A DNA stretch of 64,000 nt, taken from positions 1 to 64,000 of the forward strand of contig CALWHT010000028.1 of assembly GCA_944380515.1 (NCBI GenBank), read 5' to 3'. The notes beneath the pieces were generated by a model. It had not been told where the DNA came from. It was given only the letters and a program-made list of their open reading frames with translations, and did no database searches. Origin of the DNA: an uncultured Roseburia sp. (GTDB lineage Bacteria > Bacillota > Clostridia > Lachnospirales > Lachnospiraceae). The position numbers were made by a program, and so were the translations under genes. Below are positions 26,119 through 34,638 of this stretch, piece by piece. Positions within the stretch are counted from its first letter, which is position 1. Each line of letters begins with the position of its first letter.

Positions 26119-27057
26119 ATGGGGAAAAAGATTGCGTTGATTGTTCTGTGCGGACTGGTTATGCTGGGAATCCGCGGAGCCTGGGCACAGCAACAGGTGA
26201 GGACAGAAGAAAAGAAAACAGAGTTGAAATATCAGGAGCCGGACCGTGGCCGCGACAATCAAATGCTGCAGGAAAAAGCAGTGTCGGAGCAAACGGAAAC
26301 ACAGGAATGGCAGGTGAATGTTTCGTCCGACACGCCGACGGCCGATGACAAGACACAGAGCGGCAGCGTGTCCGAAGCCGGGGAGGCTTTTGCGGCAGCG
26401 GGGGATCATGTGATACCGCAGCAGGAGCCGCAGGGGGAAGAAGCGCTGCAGCAGGAAGCTTTTGTATATGAAAAGGGATATATTTTCGTGGGCGATTCCA
26501 GGTTTTACCTGATGAACGAGGATTGCGGCATTGAGGATGTTCCCAATTTTTTTGTGGTGTCCTGTCCGGGAATGGGGTACCGGTGGTTGGTTTCGGCCGC
26601 ACTGCCGAAGGTTTCGGACATTCAAAAGCAGCATCCGGAAATTGAGCGCTGGGCTCTTATTTGCGGTTTGGGAGTCAATGATTTAAGCTATGCCGCATCC
26701 TATGTCCGGCAGTATACGTCATTGTCTGAAAATACGGAGCTTTGGCTGCTGTCTGTCAACCCTACCGGAGAGGGGGCGCCGTCCCGGTGCGGCAATGACA
26801 GGATTGAGGCGTTTAACAGGGAGCTTCGCCAGGTTTCCGGGGCAAAATATATCGATTCTTACAGTTATCTGAAGAAGCTCGGATACCGCACCGCCTCGGA
26901 TGGCGTTCATTATGATTCGGATTCCAACTGGGCGATTTATGCGTATATATTGGAGCAGCTTTACCGGGAGGTCGGAAATGACCCGGTCAATGAGAGCGAA
27001 TGTGAGGCGAGGGCCGGTACGCTGGAAAGAAAGCTGAGCCGGGAATACGGCAGCTAG
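26119..27057 (+). CDS. Membrane-anchored or secreted SGNH/GDSL-type hydrolase-like protein
   Basis: 312 residues. A signal or anchor segment occupies the first ~22 residues (MGKKIALIVLCGLVMLGI..). Residues ~25-115 are Glu/Gln-rich linker. The rest carries SGNH blocks: VGDSR (block I, nucleophile Ser), GLGVND (block III, Asn), and DGVHYD (block V, Asp-x-x-His). Such proteins are often O-acetyl esterases acting on cell-wall or surface glycans. The ribosome site is weak. It sits between tpiA and a CapA-like gene; the two may serve the same surface polymer. Substrate unknown. Confidence 0.7.
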   Translation: MGKKIALIVLCGLVMLGIRGAWAQQQVRTEEKKTELKYQEPDRGRDNQMLQEKAVSEQTETQEWQVNVSSDTPTADDKTQSGSVSEAGEAFAAAGDHVIPQQEPQGEEALQQEAFVYEKGYIFVGDSRFYLMNEDCGIEDVPNFFVVSCPGMGYRWLVSAALPKVSDIQKQHPEIERWALICGLGVNDLSYAASYVRQYTSLSENTELWLLSVNPTGEGAPSRCGNDRIEAFNRELRQVSGAKYIDSYSYLKKLGYRTASDGVHYDSDSNWAIYAYILEQLYREVGNDPVNESECEARAGTLERKLSREYGS

Positions 27058-27079
27058 GAAAAACGGCCCGTAAAAGGGC

Positions 27080-27108
27080 TTGAAATGCGGCGGCTTTATC
27101 AGTATAAT
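27080..27108 (+). promoter_or_regulatory. Promoter of the CapA-like gene, followed by an attenuator-like hairpin
   Basis: TTGAAA (27080-27085), 17-bp spacer, TATAAT (27103-27108). Downstream, ATTGCCC (27129-27135) pairs with GGGCAAT (27151-27157) and is followed by T's, all before the ATG at 27179. Confidence 0.7.
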
Positions 27109-27178
27109 GTTTTCTGGTATCAGGAAACATTGCCCTGGCATTGTAAGGATGGGCAATTTTGGGTAATTTAAGGAGCTT

Positions 27179-28723
27179 ATGAAAAACAGGTGCATAGGAA
27201 AAGCACTTATCATATTGGTTTTCATTGCCGGTCTGTATACCGTGGGAAATATCCGCGAAACGGAGCCCGCATACGGAGAGAGCGTAGCATCGGATGCTTC
27301 CGCGGCAACAGAGGCAGAATCGAAAGCCGGTGTAACACAAATGGCGGCGCAGCAGGCTTACAGGAATGATTTATCAGAGGCATTTCGTGTTATTTTGGAG
27401 GGTGCGACAAAAGAGTTTATTGCGGGCTATGTGATAGACGAATCGTTTTTGATGTGGCTGGATGCCGTATACGGAGATGAAAAAATAATAGAGCTTGCCA
27501 GCCGTGTATTGGATTCGGAGACGGATGTCGATACCTGGTATGAGGTGTTGGGGAGTTCGATTCATGTATTGTGGCTGGAATATTGCGGGAGTACAGGCTT
27601 TCAGAATTACCTGCTGAACGATGTTTACCGGAAAGAATGTGCCTCCGGGGAGGAAACCGTCATAAGCTTTGCGGGAGATTTTAATTTCGCGGATGGATGG
27701 TGCACGACGGAGTACATGGAGAAGCAGCCGAACGGTATTTATGACTGTTTTTCGGAGAACTTGCTTGACGCTATGAATGCGTCGGACATTCTGTTGATGA
27801 ATAATGAATTTACCTATACGGACTACACGGTGCCGCTCGCCGGAAAGGATTATACCTTCCGGGCGGAACCGGGGGCGGCGGAGCTGCTTTCCGTGTTTGG
27901 GACGGATGCCGTGACGCTTGCAAATAACCATGTCTTCGATTTCGGCGAAATCGGACTGTCCGATACGATGAAGTGTCTCGCACAGAACGAAATACCGTAT
28001 CTGGGTGCGGGAGAAAACCGTGAGGAAGCGTCGCGTATTCTCTATTTTGTTGCAAACGGCAGAAAGATAGCGTTTGTTTCTGCGACGGAAATTGAGCGCT
28101 CTAAAAAATATACAAGAGAGGCGACCGAGACACAGAGCGGTGTTTTAAAGACGCTGGATGTGAACAAATTTCTGCCGGTAATCGAGCAGGCAAAGCAGAT
28201 CAGTGACTATGTGGTTGCCGTGGTGCACTGGGGTACGGAAGGGACGCTTTATCCCGACAGCTCCCAGAAGCGGCTGGCACAGCAGATTGTCGGTGCTGGG
28301 GCGGACGCTATTATCGGCGGACATCCTCATCGGTTACAGGGAGCTTCCTTTGCGAATGGGGCTCCGGTGGCCTACAGTATCGGTAATTTCTGGTTTTCGG
28401 ACGGGACCCTTTACACGACGCTCGCACAGATTGTCATATCGGCGGACGGAGAGCTTCAGCTTCGGTATCTGCCGTGTATACAGGAAGAACTGACGACAAG
28501 GCTGATTACCGATGAGGCTGAACAGGAAGACTTTTATCATTATCTTGCGGCAATATCCCAGGATGTGGGAATAGACGCCCGGGGTAATGTTTATGATAAA
28601 AGCGCTCCGGATTATCCGGAGGGACAGATTTTGTATGACTCTGATACCAGTACTACCGGAATCAGCGGTTATACGGACAACGAGGGGAATGCCATTGACA
28701 TTGTGGGCAATCTCAGAAGATAG
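27179..28723 (+). CDS. Secreted CapA-type (poly-gamma-glutamate capsule) metallophosphatase-like protein
   Basis: 514 residues with a signal anchor (IGKALIILVFIAGLYTVG). After a ~130-residue linker region the PGA_cap fold begins with ISFAGDFNFAD; metal and active-site motifs follow: MNNEFTY, TLANNHVFDFG, VVAVVHWGTE and GGHPHRLQG. This is the CapA fold, related to calcineurin-like phosphatases, found in capsule and teichoic-acid-like polymer systems. AGGAG stands only 3 nt from the ATG, closer than usual. It is followed 19 bp later by gpmI. No CapB/CapC is nearby, so it is more likely a stand-alone surface enzyme than part of a capsule operon. Confidence 0.82.
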   Translation: MKNRCIGKALIILVFIAGLYTVGNIRETEPAYGESVASDASAATEAESKAGVTQMAAQQAYRNDLSEAFRVILEGATKEFIAGYVIDESFLMWLDAVYGDEKIIELASRVLDSETDVDTWYEVLGSSIHVLWLEYCGSTGFQNYLLNDVYRKECASGEETVISFAGDFNFADGWCTTEYMEKQPNGIYDCFSENLLDAMNASDILLMNNEFTYTDYTVPLAGKDYTFRAEPGAAELLSVFGTDAVTLANNHVFDFGEIGLSDTMKCLAQNEIPYLGAGENREEASRILYFVANGRKIAFVSATEIERSKKYTREATETQSGVLKTLDVNKFLPVIEQAKQISDYVVAVVHWGTEGTLYPDSSQKRLAQQIVGAGADAIIGGHPHRLQGASFANGAPVAYSIGNFWFSDGTLYTTLAQIVISADGELQLRYLPCIQEELTTRLITDEAEQEDFYHYLAAISQDVGIDARGNVYDKSAPDYPEGQILYDSDTSTTGISGYTDNEGNAIDIVGNLRR

Positions 28724-28742
28724 AAAGAGAAGGAGAGAGAAC

Positions 28743-30284
28743 ATGAGTAAAAAACCTACGGTATTAATGATTTTAGACGGCTTCGGCTTAAATGAGAGAA
28801 GCGAGGGAAACGCGGTTGCACAGGCAAATACACCCGTGATTGACAGTCTGATGCGGGATTATCCGTTTGTGAAGGGCTATGCGAGCGGGCTTGCGGTTGG
28901 TCTCCCGGACGGGCAGATGGGAAATTCCGAGGTTGGCCATTTAAATATGGGCGCGGGAAGAATCGTATATCAGGAGCTGACCAGAATTACCAAGGAGATT
29001 GAGGACGGAGAGTTCTTTCACAACAAAGCGCTGCTGGACGGCATCGCGAATGTGAAGGAGCATCATTCCGATCTGCATTTATACGGACTTCTCTCCGACG
29101 GCGGCGTACACAGCCACAATACGCATCTTTACGGGCTTTTGGAGCTTGCAAAAAGAGAGGGCGTGGAAAATGTTTACGTGCACTGCTTCCTTGACGGACG
29201 TGATACGGCGCCTACCTCGGGCAAGGGCTTTATCGAGGAGCTGGAAGCAAAGATGAAGGAAATCGGGGTCGGAAAGATTGCCACCATTTCCGGACGTTAT
29301 TATGTGATGGACCGTGATAACCGGTGGGATCGTGTAGAGAAGGCATACAACGTCATGACAAAGGGCGAGGGAGAAACGGCTGAGAGCGCAGTCGAAGCAA
29401 TGGAGGCTTCTTACGCAAAGGACGTGACGGATGAGTTTTTCGTTCCGACGGCGATTACGGAGAACGGCAGCCCGGTTGCTACCATCAAAGACAATGATAC
29501 GGTAATTTTCTTTAATTTCCGTCCGGATCGTGCAAGAGAAATCACGAGAGCATTCTGCATGGATGAATTTGACGGCTTTGACAGAGGAGCAAGAAAGAAA
29601 GTTACGTATATCTGCTTTACAGAGTATGATGTGACCATTCCGAATAAGGAAGTGGCTTTCCAGAAGGTAGAATTGAAAAATACCTTTGGAGAATATCTGG
29701 CAGCGCATGGAAAGACCCAGGCAAGAATCGCGGAGACCGAGAAATACGCGCATGTAACCTTTTTCTTTAACGGCGGCGTGGAGGAGCCGAATCCGGGCGA
29801 GGACCGTATTCTGGTAAAATCCCCGAAGGTTGCAACCTATGATCTGCAGCCGCAGATGAGCGCACCGGAGGTATGCGATAAGCTTTGTGAGGCAATCCGT
29901 TCCGAAAAATATGATGTGATTATCATTAATTTCGCGAATCCGGATATGGTCGGTCATACCGGTATTCTGGAAGCTGCGGTCAAAGCGGTGGAAACGGTGG
30001 ATTCCTGTGTGGGACGTGCCGTTGAGGCATTAAAGGAAGTGGACGGACAGATGTTTTTATGCGCGGACCACGGAAATGCGGAGCAGCTGGTAGATTACGA
30101 GACAGGGGCGCCGTTTACGGCACATACCACAAATCCGGTACCGTTTATCCTGATTAATGCGGATCCGGCGTACACGCTGAAGGAGGGCGGATGCCTTGCG
30201 GACATCATTCCGACCCTGATTGAGCTTATGGGTATGGAGCAGCCGGCAGAAATGACAGGAAAATCCCTGCTGATAAAAAAATAA
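28743..30284 (+). CDS. gpmI: 2,3-bisphosphoglycerate-independent phosphoglycerate mutase
   Basis: 513 residues from the ATG at 28743 (AGGAGAG upstream; an open extension to 28587 overlaps the previous gene and is not used). Alkaline-phosphatase fold: metal-binding MILDGFG at the start, the phosphoserine motif GNSEVGHLNMGAG, FFNFRPDRAREI and the late CADHGNAEQ metal site. It converts 3- to 2-phosphoglycerate with Mn2+. It completes the lower-glycolysis block, though separated from tpiA by two envelope genes. Confidence 0.97.
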   Translation: MSKKPTVLMILDGFGLNERSEGNAVAQANTPVIDSLMRDYPFVKGYASGLAVGLPDGQMGNSEVGHLNMGAGRIVYQELTRITKEIEDGEFFHNKALLDGIANVKEHHSDLHLYGLLSDGGVHSHNTHLYGLLELAKREGVENVYVHCFLDGRDTAPTSGKGFIEELEAKMKEIGVGKIATISGRYYVMDRDNRWDRVEKAYNVMTKGEGETAESAVEAMEASYAKDVTDEFFVPTAITENGSPVATIKDNDTVIFFNFRPDRAREITRAFCMDEFDGFDRGARKKVTYICFTEYDVTIPNKEVAFQKVELKNTFGEYLAAHGKTQARIAETEKYAHVTFFFNGGVEEPNPGEDRILVKSPKVATYDLQPQMSAPEVCDKLCEAIRSEKYDVIIINFANPDMVGHTGILEAAVKAVETVDSCVGRAVEALKEVDGQMFLCADHGNAEQLVDYETGAPFTAHTTNPVPFILINADPAYTLKEGGCLADIIPTLIELMGMEQPAEMTGKSLLIKK

Positions 30285-30290
30285 AAACAG

Positions 30291-30327
30291 ATGCGAAGGG
30301 AGACCACAAAAAGGTCTCCTTTTGCAT
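30291..30327 (+). terminator. Terminator of gpmI
   Basis: 15-bp stem with one G-U pair (30291-30305 with 30313-30327). The second arm includes CCTTTT, giving the T-rich tail. Confidence 0.75.
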
Positions 30328-30330
30328 GGA

Positions 30331-30480
30331 AAACAAAAAGCAGTCCCGGGGGAGGAACTGCTTTTTGCCGTTGGGCAGCGGTAAAACCGCTGCAATGAAA
30401 GGGATTTTAAACTGTATGGAAGCCGCAAGGCTTCCGATGAGTGGGATTTACATAATATCACTCATGATTCTTTCGAATCT
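30331..30480 (-). ncRNA. Candidate small RNA with five hairpins and C-rich single-stranded parts
   Basis: Read on the minus strand this 150-nt stretch has a near-consensus promoter, a run of perfect hairpins and an intrinsic terminator. Hairpins, 5' to 3' on the RNA: 30479-30466 (5 bp, GAAA loop), 30465-30437 (7 bp), 30435-30418 (GGAAGCC/GGCTTCC, UUGC loop), 30393-30375 (8 bp, UUU loop) and the terminator 30366-30335 (10 bp, then CUUUUUGUUUU). Unpaired segments contain AAAUCCC, AAAAUCCCUUUCAUU and CCUCCCCC, which could pair with purine-rich ribosome sites. No coding frame fits. It does not resemble 6S, SRP, tmRNA or RNase P RNA to my eye. Confidence 0.6.
30335..30366. terminator. Bidirectional terminator; ends the candidate small RNA on the minus strand
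   Basis: Perfect 10-bp stem AAAAAGCAGT (30335-30344) with ACTGCTTTTT (30357-30366). On the minus strand the T tract continues as TTTTTGTTTT. Confidence 0.85.
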
Positions 30481-30486
30481 GTAGCT

Positions 30487-30515
30487 ATTATATAACCACT
30501 ACTATTGTAAGTCAA
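30487..30515 (-). promoter_or_regulatory. Promoter of the candidate small RNA
   Basis: On the minus strand: TTGACT (30515-30510), 17-bp spacer, TATAAT (30492-30487). Expected start near 30480. Confidence 0.75.
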
Positions 30516-30650
30516 GCTTCTTCTGGAAAAATTAGAAGTCGTGGACAATTTAATAAGAATTGCTAATAAATAAAATAAAAATATACAAAAATACTAATAA
30601 AAAACTTTGATTTTTCTATGTGTCAATTTCTGGGGCAGAGGGCAAAATCA

Positions 30651-30680
30651 TTGACTTTCCAAAAGGCGATGTATTATAAT
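30651..30680 (+). promoter_or_regulatory. purC promoter
   Basis: TTGACT (30651-30656), 18-bp spacer, TATAAT (30675-30680). The AT-rich 30520-30650 stretch upstream shows nothing else. Confidence 0.75.
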
Positions 30681-30742
30681 TTTTGAGTAACAGTGTCGGC
30701 AAAAATCAGGTGCAGAAAGCGCCGGAAGAGAGGACAGAGAAT

Positions 30743-31621
30743 ATGAATGAAAAAGTATTTCAGCCAATCAAAGAAGGAAAGGTTCGTGAGGTATACGATA
30801 TCGGAGAAAGTCTGATTATCGTGGCAACAGACAGAATATCTGCTTTTGACCATATATTAAAAAATAAGATTACGGATAAGGGTGCCATTTTGACTCAGAT
30901 GTCTAAGTTCTGGTTTGATTTTACGAAGGACATTGTGCCGAATCATATGATTTCCGTAGACGTAAAAGATATGCCGGAATTTTTCCGAAACGAGAGATTC
31001 GACGGCAACAGTATGATGTGCAAGAAGCTCACGATGCTTCCGATTGAGTGTATTGTACGCGGTTATATTACGGGCAGCGGCTGGGCAAGCTATCAGGAAA
31101 ACGGTACGGTATGCGGCATCCGTCTTCCGGAGGGCCTGGTGGAATCCGATAAGCTGCCGGAGCCGATTTACACACCGAGCACCAAAGCGGATATCGGTCT
31201 GCATGACGAGAATATCTCCTTTGAAAAGAGCGTGGAAATTTTAAAGGAGCTCTATCCGGAAAAAGGCGAGGAGTATGCAGAGAAAATTAAGGAATACACG
31301 ATTGCTTTGTATAAAAAATGTGCGGAGTATGCGCTTGGCAGGGGAATTATCATCGCGGACACGAAGTTTGAGTTTGGACTTGACGAGAACGGCAATGTCG
31401 TTTTGGGTGATGAGATGCTTACGCCGGACAGCTCCAGATTCTGGCCGCTTGAGGGCTACGAGGCAGGAAAGGGACAGCCTTCCTTTGACAAGCAGTTTGT
31501 AAGGGATTGGCTGAAGGAAAATCCCGACAGCGATTATTTACTGCCGGACGATGTGATTGAGAAAACGATTGATAAGTATAAAGAGGCATTTGAATTGCTG
31601 ACAGGCAAAAAATTTGCATAG
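30743..31621 (+). CDS. purC: SAICAR synthetase (phosphoribosylaminoimidazole-succinocarboxamide synthase)
   Basis: 292 residues from the ATG at 30743 (AGAGAGGA upstream). GKVREVYDIGE at the N-terminus, ATDRISAFDHI, and the IECIVRGYITGSGW and KFEFGLDENG signatures are all present. It joins aspartate to CAIR in purine synthesis. First gene of purC-purF-purB. The order skips other pur genes, which must lie elsewhere. Confidence 0.97.
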   Translation: MNEKVFQPIKEGKVREVYDIGESLIIVATDRISAFDHILKNKITDKGAILTQMSKFWFDFTKDIVPNHMISVDVKDMPEFFRNERFDGNSMMCKKLTMLPIECIVRGYITGSGWASYQENGTVCGIRLPEGLVESDKLPEPIYTPSTKADIGLHDENISFEKSVEILKELYPEKGEEYAEKIKEYTIALYKKCAEYALGRGIIIADTKFEFGLDENGNVVLGDEMLTPDSSRFWPLEGYEAGKGQPSFDKQFVRDWLKENPDSDYLLPDDVIEKTIDKYKEAFELLTGKKFA

Positions 31622-31634
31622 TGGAGACATATCT

Positions 31635-33098
31635 ATGAATAACAAGGAATGCAGGAAACAGGAGCTGTGGCAGACAAACGGGGACAGCGGGCTTCATGAG
31701 GAGTGCGGTGTATTCGGGATGTACGACTTTGACGGTGGAGACGTTGCATCCACGATATATTACGGTCTTTTTGCGCTGCAGCACCGGGGGCAGGAGAGCT
31801 GCGGTATTGCGGTTACCCAGACGAACGGGCCGAAGGGAAAGGTTACTTCGTATAAGGGAATGGGCCTGGTAAACGAGGTCTTTACCCAGGAAAACTTAGA
31901 GCCGATGCGGGGCGACATCGGAGTCGGCCATGTCCGTTATTCCACGGCGGGCGCCTCCACCCGGGAAAATGCTCAGCCGCTGGTGCTCAATTATGTTAAG
32001 GGAACGCTTGCCCTGGCCCATAACGGCAACCTGATTAACGCGACGGAGCTGCGCAAGGATTTGGAGTATACCGGCGCCATTTTCCAGACAACGATTGATT
32101 CGGAGGTCATCGCATATCATATCGCAAGGGAGCGCTTGAAGTCGAAAACGGTGGAAGAAGCAGTCAGGCGCGCCTGCGGCAGGATTCAGGGCGCATATTC
32201 CCTGGTGGTTATGAGTCCGCGCAAGCTGATCGGGGCGCGGGACCCGTTCGGATTTAAACCGCTTTGTATCGGCAAACGCGATAATGCCTATATCATTGCC
32301 TCGGAAACCTGTGCGCTTGACACGGTGGGCGCCGAGTTTGTCCGGGATGTGCTTCCGGGAGAAATCGTAACGATTACGCCGGAGGGCGGAATCCAGTCTG
32401 ATCTGTCCATGGCGCTGCCCGCACAGCAGGAGGCACGGTGTATTTTCGAGTATATTTATTTTGCGCGGCCGGACAGCCATATTGACGGCGTCAGCGTCTA
32501 TGCTTCCAGAATTAAGGCGGGGCGTTTCCTTGCGATGGACAGCCCGGTGGAAGCGGATCTTGTGGTGGGCGTACCGGAGTCCGGCAATGCGGCGGCGCTC
32601 GGCTATTCCCTGCAGTCGGGTATCCCCTATGGGACGGCTTTCGTAAAGAACGGCTATGTGGGAAGAACCTTCATCAAACCCAAGCAGAGCAGCCGCGAAT
32701 CCAGCGTCAGGATTAAGCTGAATGTACTCAAAGAGGCGGTGGACGGAAAGAGGGTCATTATGATTGATGATTCCATTGTCCGTGGGACAACCTCGGACCG
32801 CATCGTAAAGATGCTGCGCGACGCCGGGGCGACCGAGGTGCATGTGCGAATCAGTTCCCCGCCGTTTTTATGGCCCTGCTATTTCGGGACGGATATTCCC
32901 GAACGCGAGCAGCTCATTGCCTACAACCGTTCGATAGAGGATATCCGGCGTGTGATTGGAGCGGATTCTCTCGGTTATCTTGAAATCGGGCGTCTGGAGG
33001 AAATGGTGGAGGGCCTGCATATCTGTAAGGGCTGCTTTACGGGAACCTACCCGATGGATCCGCCAACGGAGGATATCCGGGGAGATTTTGAGCGGTAA
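31635..33098 (+). CDS. purF: Amidophosphoribosyltransferase
   Basis: 487 residues from the ATG at 31635 (GTGGAG upstream). It makes phosphoribosylamine from PRPP and glutamine, the committed step of purine synthesis. The nucleophile is Cys24 in HEECGVFG, so the first 23 residues are a propeptide to be removed, as in Bacillus PurF. The glutaminase domain fills about 24-260; the phosphoribosyltransferase domain has the PRPP motif VIMIDDSIVRGTT near 375. C-terminal cysteines (CKGCFTG) with others may hold the 4Fe-4S cluster known in Bacillus-type PurF. Confidence 0.96.
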   Translation: MNNKECRKQELWQTNGDSGLHEECGVFGMYDFDGGDVASTIYYGLFALQHRGQESCGIAVTQTNGPKGKVTSYKGMGLVNEVFTQENLEPMRGDIGVGHVRYSTAGASTRENAQPLVLNYVKGTLALAHNGNLINATELRKDLEYTGAIFQTTIDSEVIAYHIARERLKSKTVEEAVRRACGRIQGAYSLVVMSPRKLIGARDPFGFKPLCIGKRDNAYIIASETCALDTVGAEFVRDVLPGEIVTITPEGGIQSDLSMALPAQQEARCIFEYIYFARPDSHIDGVSVYASRIKAGRFLAMDSPVEADLVVGVPESGNAAALGYSLQSGIPYGTAFVKNGYVGRTFIKPKQSSRESSVRIKLNVLKEAVDGKRVIMIDDSIVRGTTSDRIVKMLRDAGATEVHVRISSPPFLWPCYFGTDIPEREQLIAYNRSIEDIRRVIGADSLGYLEIGRLEEMVEGLHICKGCFTGTYPMDPPTEDIRGDFER

Positions 33099-33138
33099 AA
33101 AGCGGAAATATGCTTTGTTAGAGAAAAGGAGAATGACT

Positions 33139-34590
33139 ATGAGTACAGACCGATATACAAGCCCGCTGTCGGAGCGGTATGCCAGCAGAGAGATGCAGTA
33201 TATTTTTTCCCAGGATATGAAGTTTAAGACCTGGAGAAAGCTCTGGATCGCTCTGGCGGAGACCGAAATGGAGCTGGGGTTAAGTGAGAACGGAAAGCCG
33301 GTAATTTCACAGGAGCAAATCGATGAGCTCAAAGCCCATGCGGAGGACATCAATTATGATGTGGCAAGGGAACGCGAAAAGCTGGTACGCCATGATGTGA
33401 TGAGCCACGTCTACGCGTACGGGCAGCAATGCCCGAAGGCGGCGGGAATCATCCATCTGGGAGCAACCTCCTGCTATGTGGGCGACAATACCGATATTAT
33501 TGTGATGCGCGAAGCGCTGCGTCTCGTCCGTAAAAAATTGATCAACGTCATTGCGGAGCTGGCAAAGTTCGCGGAGCAGTATAAAAATCTGCCGACGCTG
33601 GCATTTACCCATTTTCAGCCGGCGCAGCCGACAACGGTCGGAAAACGCGCGACCCTCTGGGCCCAGGAGTTTATCATGGATTTGGAGGATTTGGATTATG
33701 TGCTCGGCTCTTTGAAGCTGCTTGGCTCCAAGGGCACGACGGGGACGCAGGCGAGCTTTTTAGAGTTGTTTGACGGAGAACAGGAGACCATCGATAAGAT
33801 TGACCCGATGATTGCGGAAAAGATGGGCTTTGAGGCCTGCTATGCCGTTTCGGGGCAGACCTATTCCAGAAAAGTGGATACGAGGGTCGCAAATATTCTG
33901 GCCGGCATTGCCGCGAGCGCGCATAAGATGTCAAACGATATCCGCCTGCTTCAGCATTTAAAGGAAGTGGAGGAGCCGTTTGAGAAAAATCAGATTGGTT
34001 CTTCGGCGATGGCATATAAGAGAAATCCGATGCGCTCCGAGCGGATTGCATCCCTGGCGCGCTATGTCATGATTGACGCATTAAATCCGGCAATCACATC
34101 CGCCACTCAGTGGTTTGAGCGGACGCTGGATGATTCCGCGAATAAGAGGCTGTCGATTCCCGAGGGCTTCCTTGCCGTTGACGGAATCCTTGACCTTTGC
34201 TTAAATGTGGTGGACGGGCTTGTGGTATACGATAAGGTAATCACAAAACACATGATGGCGGAGCTTCCGTTTATGGCGACCGAGAATATCATGATGGACG
34301 CGGTAAAGAACGGCGGAAACCGTCAGGAGCTTCACGAGAAAATCCGTACGCTGTCAATGCAGGCGGGAAAGACCGTTAAGGAGGAAGGAAAGGATAATAA
34401 TCTTCTGGAGCTGATTGCGGCGGATCCCGAATTTAATCTGACGCTGGAAGAGCTTCAGGCAACCATGGAGCCGTCGAAATATGTGGGACGCGCGCCGCTT
34501 CAGGTGGATAAGTTCCTTGCGGATGTGGTAAATCCGATTTTAGAGGCAAATCGTGAGCTTCTCGGAATGAAAGCAGAAATCAACGTTTAG
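33139..34590 (+). CDS. purB: Adenylosuccinate lyase
   Basis: 483 residues from the ATG at 33139 (AAAAGGAG upstream). Fumarase/aspartase superfamily: HLGATSCYVGDNTD near 115, and the signature loop SSAMAYKRNPMRSE near 294. It cleaves SAICAR to AICAR and adenylosuccinate to AMP. The length is at the long end and matches the clostridial/eukaryote-like PurB form rather than the 430-residue Bacillus form. A bidirectional terminator follows. Confidence 0.95.
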   Translation: MSTDRYTSPLSERYASREMQYIFSQDMKFKTWRKLWIALAETEMELGLSENGKPVISQEQIDELKAHAEDINYDVAREREKLVRHDVMSHVYAYGQQCPKAAGIIHLGATSCYVGDNTDIIVMREALRLVRKKLINVIAELAKFAEQYKNLPTLAFTHFQPAQPTTVGKRATLWAQEFIMDLEDLDYVLGSLKLLGSKGTTGTQASFLELFDGEQETIDKIDPMIAEKMGFEACYAVSGQTYSRKVDTRVANILAGIAASAHKMSNDIRLLQHLKEVEEPFEKNQIGSSAMAYKRNPMRSERIASLARYVMIDALNPAITSATQWFERTLDDSANKRLSIPEGFLAVDGILDLCLNVVDGLVVYDKVITKHMMAELPFMATENIMMDAVKNGGNRQELHEKIRTLSMQAGKTVKEEGKDNNLLELIAADPEFNLTLEELQATMEPSKYVGRAPLQVDKFLADVVNPILEANRELLGMKAEINV

Positions 34591-34638
34591 AAAAAAAGAA
34601 AGGCGGAGTACAGTGTTTTAAGCTGTACTCCGCTTTTT
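34591..34638. terminator. Bidirectional terminator between purB and degV
   Basis: Perfect 11-bp stem (34603-34613 with 34623-34633), A-run before and T-run after, so it works for both convergent genes. Confidence 0.92.

Noticed and set aside
31896-32843. 315-codon minus-strand frame opposite purF
   Set aside because: The purF frame has catalytic motifs throughout; the reverse frame has none.
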